Source: DSXF01 sp964387495
Lineage (GTDB): Bacteria > Chloroflexota > Anaerolineae > Anaerolineales > Villigracilaceae
Direction: 5' to 3'
Assembly: GCA_964387495.1 (NCBI GenBank)
Contig: CAYLXB010000059.1
Span: 1 to 21,676 of the forward strand
DNA: 21,676 bases
Shown piece by piece: positions 18,309-21,676 of the stretch; the stretch's first letter is position 1, and every line of letters begins with the position of its first letter. Below the pieces are notes generated by a model that saw only the letters and a list, made by a program, of their open reading frames with translations, was not told the origin of the DNA and made no database searches. The translations under genes were made by a program, and so were the position numbers.

Positions 18309-19859
18309 ATGATTGTCAAAACGCTGGTCAAAACCAGTGAATTCCATGATTCGGTCAGCCTGATGCTGGCGGCCCGCGAACTCTCCAAATTGGAGGGCAT
18401 CAGGGATGCGGCGATCGTCATGGGCACGGCAGCTAACAAATCGATCCTGGCCGACGCGGGCCTGCTGGATGAGGCAGCCAGAGCCGCCTCCCCCAACGAC
18501 CTGGTCATCGCGGTCAGCGCCGCGGATGAGGCGATGGCAGATGCAGCCCTGCAGAAGGCTGAAATGTTATTGAAGAAGAAAGCCGCTTCCGGCCCGGCGG
18601 GTGAGTTCAAACCGAAAACGATGCGCGCGGCCCTGTCCATGAATCCGTCCGCAAATGTGGCGGTCATCTCGGTGGCAGGCCGCTACGCGGCGGATGAGGC
18701 CTGGGAGGCGTTGAACCATGGCCTGCACGTCCTGCTCTTCAGCGATAATGTCTCACTGGAAGATGAGATTGCCCTGAAACAGTACGCCCGCGAACACGGC
18801 CTGCTGTTGATGGGCCCGGGGGCTGGGACGACCATCCTCAACCACGTGGCCCTCGGCTTCGCGAATGTGCTCCCGCCCGGCCCGGTGGGAATCATCTCGG
18901 CGGCGGGGACAGGGCTGCAGGAAGTCAGCACACTGCTGGCACGGCACGGGGTGGGCATCAGCCAGGGCATTGGCACGGGGGGCCGCGACCTAAAAAAGGA
19001 AGTTGGCGGCATCATGATGTTGGAGGCATTGAAGTCACTCCAGCAGGATGAGGCGACAAGCGTACTGGTGCTGGTCAGCAAGCCGCCGGCTGATGAAGTG
19101 GTGCAAGCCATTCTTGAGCAGGTGGCTGCCTGTGCCAAACCGACCGTGATCTGTTTCCTGGGCGGGGAGACCTCCGCCCTGGCAAAGGTTCCCAACGTAA
19201 TCCCTGCTCATACCTTGTACGAATGCGCGCTGCTGACTGTACGAGCCGTACGGCCCGCGATAGGTGACATTTGTGAATACCTCAGGGCGGAAAATGTCCG
19301 GCTGGCAGAGCAGGCCGGGACCCTAAAACGGGGCTTGAAGGCCAGCCAGCGCTACCTGCGCGGACTCTTCTCCGGTGGGACGCTGTGTTATGAGGCCCAA
19401 GTGATCTGGAAGGAAATGCTGGCAAGCCCGGTGTATTCCAATGCGCCTCTGCCGGGCGGCCCCGCACTGTCCGATTCGGCCAGGAGCCAGCAGCACACCG
19501 CTGTGGACCTCGGTGAGGAGGAATTCACGGTCGGGCGCCCGCACCCCATGATCGATAACGACCTGCGCATCCGCCGCCTGCTGCAGGAGGCGCGCGACCC
19601 TGAAGCAGCGGTCATCCTGCTGGATGTGGTGCTGGGATACGGTGCGCGTCCTGATCCGGCGGGTGAACTCGCACCCGCGATCCGGCAGGCAAAAGAACTC
19701 GCAGGACGTGAACTGATCGTTGTGACGTCCGTCACCGGCACCGAAGAGGACCCGCAGCGATTGAGCGCGCAGGTGACTGCCTTGGAGGATGCCGGCGCGA
19801 TCGTGTGTGAGAGCAACGCGACTGCCTCCCGGCTGGCCGGGTTGCTGGTTTTGGATTGA
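18309..19859 (+). CDS. fdrA: FdrA-family acyl-CoA-synthetase-like protein (carbamoyltransferase component)
   Basis: The 516-residue protein aligns by eye along its length with E. coli FdrA: start MIVKTLVKTSEFHDSVSLML, AAIVMGTAANKSIL, VAVISVAGRYAADEAWEALN, LFSDNVSLEDEI, GLLLMGPGAGTTI, GIISAAGTGLQE, IGTGGRDLKKEVGGI, VSKPPADEVV, FTVGRPHPMIDNDLR, ILLDVVLGYGA and VTSVTGTEEDPQ. The core is a succinyl-CoA-synthetase-alpha-like nucleotide-binding fold, but GTGGRD stands where the synthetase has its phospho-His loop. The E. coli fdrA/ylbE/ylbF products have been linked to oxamate carbamoyltransfer (recalled, not checked). I prefer ATG 18309 over 18300: AAGGA is then about 9 bases upstream and the N-terminus matches. 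The E. coli C-terminal extension of roughly 40 residues is missing here. YlbE starts 13 bases downstream. Confidence 0.9.
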   Translation: MIVKTLVKTSEFHDSVSLMLAARELSKLEGIRDAAIVMGTAANKSILADAGLLDEAARAASPNDLVIAVSAADEAMADAALQKAEMLLKKKAASGPAGEFKPKTMRAALSMNPSANVAVISVAGRYAADEAWEALNHGLHVLLFSDNVSLEDEIALKQYAREHGLLLMGPGAGTTILNHVALGFANVLPPGPVGIISAAGTGLQEVSTLLARHGVGISQGIGTGGRDLKKEVGGIMMLEALKSLQQDEATSVLVLVSKPPADEVVQAILEQVAACAKPTVICFLGGETSALAKVPNVIPAHTLYECALLTVRAVRPAIGDICEYLRAENVRLAEQAGTLKRGLKASQRYLRGLFSGGTLCYEAQVIWKEMLASPVYSNAPLPGGPALSDSARSQQHTAVDLGEEEFTVGRPHPMIDNDLRIRRLLQEARDPEAAVILLDVVLGYGARPDPAGELAPAIRQAKELAGRELIVVTSVTGTEEDPQRLSAQVTALEDAGAIVCESNATASRLAGLLVLD

Positions 19860-19872
19860 AGGGGAGCATGTC

Positions 19873-21267
19873 ATGACAAAAATCAACGCCATTTTCGGAA
19901 AAGACCTTACCGTTCTCAATGCCGGCCTGGCGGGCATGGCAAAATCGGTCGGCGACCAGGGAGTGCGGGTGATCGATCTCGATTGGCAGCCCCCCAGGGA
20001 GGGTGTGCCGCGCCTGCGGCGCACCCGCTCGGGGATCGTGATGGATGCGGCCAACCAGGAGGTGGTGGAGCGCATCAAACGCGGGCAGGCCGTCCTGGTG
20101 GGGATGGGAATTGCCAGGGACGTCATTCCCGGCATGCATGCCCGCATGATCCTGCATGCCGGCCCGCCCATCGAATGGGAGCGCATGTGCGGCCCGACGC
20201 GCGGCGCGGTGATGGGTGCGCTGGTCTACGAAGGGCTGGCGCAGGATGAAGACGAGGCGCTGAAGCTGGCCCAGTCCGGTGCGATCGAGTTCTCGCCCTG
20301 CCATCACCATCACGCGGTTGGCCCCATGGCCGGCGTCGTTTCGCCCGGCATGCCGGTGTGGATCCTTGAGAACAAAACTTTTGGCAACCGCACCTATTGC
20401 ACTCTGAACGAAGGATTGGGGAAAGTCCTGCGTTATGGCGGGATGGGGCCGGAGGTCTATGCCCGCTTGAAGTGGATGGCGAGCGACCTCTACCCGGCAT
20501 TGGATCGCGCCCTGCAGAGCCTGCCGAATGGGATTGACATAAAAAGCCTGATCGCCCAGGCCCTGCACATGGGAGATGAATGTCACAACCGCAATCGTGC
20601 CGCCACATCCTTGTTCCTGCGTGCCATCGGCCCGGCGCTGGCCCGCACGAACAAGGAAAATGAAGTATTGGCCAGAGTGATCGAGTTTATCGACCGCAAC
20701 GATCACTTCTTCCTGAACCTGAGTATGCCGGCCGGGAAGGCCATGCTCGAACCGGCGGAAGGAGTGGAAGGCAGCACCATCGTCACGGTGATGGCGCGCA
20801 ATGGTACAGACTTCGGCATCCGCCTGGCCTCCATGCCCGAGCGCTGGTTCACCGCGCCCGCCGGAAAGGTGCAGGGATTGTACTTTCCTCAATACTCGGA
20901 GAAGGATGCCAACCCGGATATCGGCGACAGCACCATCACGGAGACGGCAGGATACGGAGGCATGGCCATGGCAGCCGCGCCGGCCATCACCCAGTTCGTG
21001 GGCGGGACCCCGCAACTGGCGTTGCAGGCCACCCTCGAAATGTATGAAATCACTTTTGGCGAGCATGAAAACCTGACCATCCCGGCGCTCAATTTCCGCG
21101 GCACACCGCTCGGCATCGACGTCCGCCGGGTGATGGAGACCGGCATCCTGCCACAGATCAATACCGGCATCGCCCACAAGGATCCCGGCGTGGGTATGGT
21201 CGGGGCAGGGATCCTGCGCGCACCGGAGGCGTGTTTCCGGGATGCGCTGGATGCACTGGCCCAGTGA
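19873..21267 (+). CDS. ylbE: DUF1116 / YlbE-family protein, partner of FdrA
   Basis: The 464-residue protein matches YlbE/DUF1116 throughout: ILHAGPPIEWERMCGP, GALVYEGLAQDEDEALKL, a His-rich CHHHHAVGPMAGV, TYCTLNEGLGKVLRYG, AQALHMGDECHNRN, FFLNLSMPAGKAMLE, IVTVMARNGTDFGIR, ERWFTAPAGKVQGL, NPDIGDSTITETAGYGGMAM and INTGIAHKDPGVGMVGAG. Together with FdrA it probably forms the carbamoyl-transferring enzyme. The His cluster and Cys-His motif could bind metal or substrate. Its first 50 residues (VLNAGLAGMAKSVGDQGV, IDLDWQPP) look like the module found at the C-terminus of E. coli FdrA. AGGGGAG six bases upstream fixes the start at ATG 19873. A third component (YlbF/DUF2877) and a carbamate kinase are not in the window. 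Confidence 0.9.
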   Translation: MTKINAIFGKDLTVLNAGLAGMAKSVGDQGVRVIDLDWQPPREGVPRLRRTRSGIVMDAANQEVVERIKRGQAVLVGMGIARDVIPGMHARMILHAGPPIEWERMCGPTRGAVMGALVYEGLAQDEDEALKLAQSGAIEFSPCHHHHAVGPMAGVVSPGMPVWILENKTFGNRTYCTLNEGLGKVLRYGGMGPEVYARLKWMASDLYPALDRALQSLPNGIDIKSLIAQALHMGDECHNRNRAATSLFLRAIGPALARTNKENEVLARVIEFIDRNDHFFLNLSMPAGKAMLEPAEGVEGSTIVTVMARNGTDFGIRLASMPERWFTAPAGKVQGLYFPQYSEKDANPDIGDSTITETAGYGGMAMAAAPAITQFVGGTPQLALQATLEMYEITFGEHENLTIPALNFRGTPLGIDVRRVMETGILPQINTGIAHKDPGVGMVGAGILRAPEACFRDALDALAQ

Positions 21268-21303
21268 AGAAAATATCATCCAAAACGTGAAAGGAGATAA
21301 AAA

Positions 21304-21676
21304 ATGAAATTCATTGATCTGACCATACCATTGGGAATCGCCACGCCTGCCTGGCCGACCTATGAGCCGCTGCAGGTCAAGTACTTCAAACGACTGGCGC
21401 CCAACGGGGCCAACGGGCAGGTGGTGACCCATTCCAACCACCTCGGGACCCACCTGGATGGCGAAATCCATTTCCATACACCGGGCAAGGATATCGCCTC
21501 GCTCGACATGGATTTCCTTGTCCACGAAGCGGCGGTGGTGGATCTGAGCGATATTTGCGGCGACTACGATGTGTACACCAGCAAAATGGTCGAAGAGCGG
21601 GTCGAGGTGCGCGAGGGTGACATCCTCATCATCCATACCGGCTACCACCACTTTGGCTGGGACATGCCCACGGCCG
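21304..21676 (+). CDS. Cyclase-family metal-dependent hydrolase (3' partial)
   Basis: The first 124 residues of a PF04199 cyclase/kynurenine-formamidase-like protein are present; the window ends inside the gene. It starts MKFIDLTIPLGIATPAWPTY, typical of the family. The metal-binding signature HxGTHxD-x-x-x-H appears as HLGTHLDGEIHFH. VREGDILIIHTGY is the usual following strand and loop, with HHFGWDMP at the edge. Family members hydrolyse amides such as N-formylkynurenine or isatin. Here the enzyme could open a cyclic amide or ureide produced by the upstream hydroxylase, which is an inference from operon position. GAAAGGAGA precedes ATG 21304, 36 bases after the YlbE stop. Confidence 0.9.
   Translation, partial: MKFIDLTIPLGIATPAWPTYEPLQVKYFKRLAPNGANGQVVTHSNHLGTHLDGEIHFHTPGKDIASLDMDFLVHEAAVVDLSDICGDYDVYTSKMVEERVEVREGDILIIHTGYHHFGWDMPTA

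Noticed and set aside
19732..21651. A 639-codon minus-strand open frame across FdrA, YlbE and the cyclase gene
   Set aside because: It is antisense to three well-recognised genes, is rich in His/Gln/Arg from codon complementarity, and has no recognisable domain.

Overview
The window looks like chromosomal DNA from a metagenome-assembled, high-GC member of the Chloroflexota, most likely an Anaerolineae-type lineage. That placement is an inference from the gene families present (NACHT-SUMF1 conflict-type protein, a secreted ExeM/NucH-like nuclease with lamin-tail domains, an aminothiazoline-carboxylate hydrolase-like protein, M28 peptidase remnants). No rRNA or other phylogenetic marker is present. 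A run of ten N at 16933-16942 shows that this is a draft assembly.

Layout. (1) 1-1350: the 3' end of a NACHT-type protein carrying a C-terminal SUMF1 / C-type-lectin-fold domain. The last 40 codons have the look of a diversity-generating retroelement (DGR) variable region. It is followed by TTCTG heptamer repeats, a perfect 17-bp inverted repeat and a strong GC hairpin. (2) 1354-6292, minus strand: a large secreted nuclease with a clear sigma70-type promoter, and an MFS transporter. (3) 6293-6842: a non-coding, repeat-bearing spacer ending in a promoter overlapped by a textbook SmtB/ArsR 12-2-12 operator. (4) 6843-11956, plus strand: an ArsR repressor with a complete alpha5 Zn site, a P2-type cation ATPase with His and Cys in the transmembrane ion site, an ATC hydrolase-like protein, an SDR and a methyltransferase, closely spaced. 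(5) 11957-14087, minus strand: a second methyltransferase, a decayed composite of a membrane protein and an M28 peptidase, and a stand-alone receiver-domain protein. (6) 14480 to the right edge, plus strand: a catabolic operon with all three subunits of a molybdenum hydroxylase (FAD, 2Fe-2S, Mo), then FdrA, a DUF1116/YlbE protein and a cyclase-family metal hydrolase cut by the window edge.

How the genes work together. In region 4, the Zn-type repressor probably controls its own promoter and, by read-through, the cation pump; this would make the locus a metal-homeostasis unit. Region 6 reads as a pathway in which an N-heterocycle is hydroxylated by the Mo enzyme, a cyclic amide is opened by the cyclase-type hydrolase, and a carbamoyl group is transferred by FdrA/YlbE so that energy can be recovered as carbamoyl phosphate. 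The substrate is not identifiable from sequence. The most interesting signals are the putative DGR target at the left edge, the H-x-x-C-D ion site of the ATPase under Zn-type control, and the Mo-hydroxylase / FdrA / YlbE / cyclase operon.
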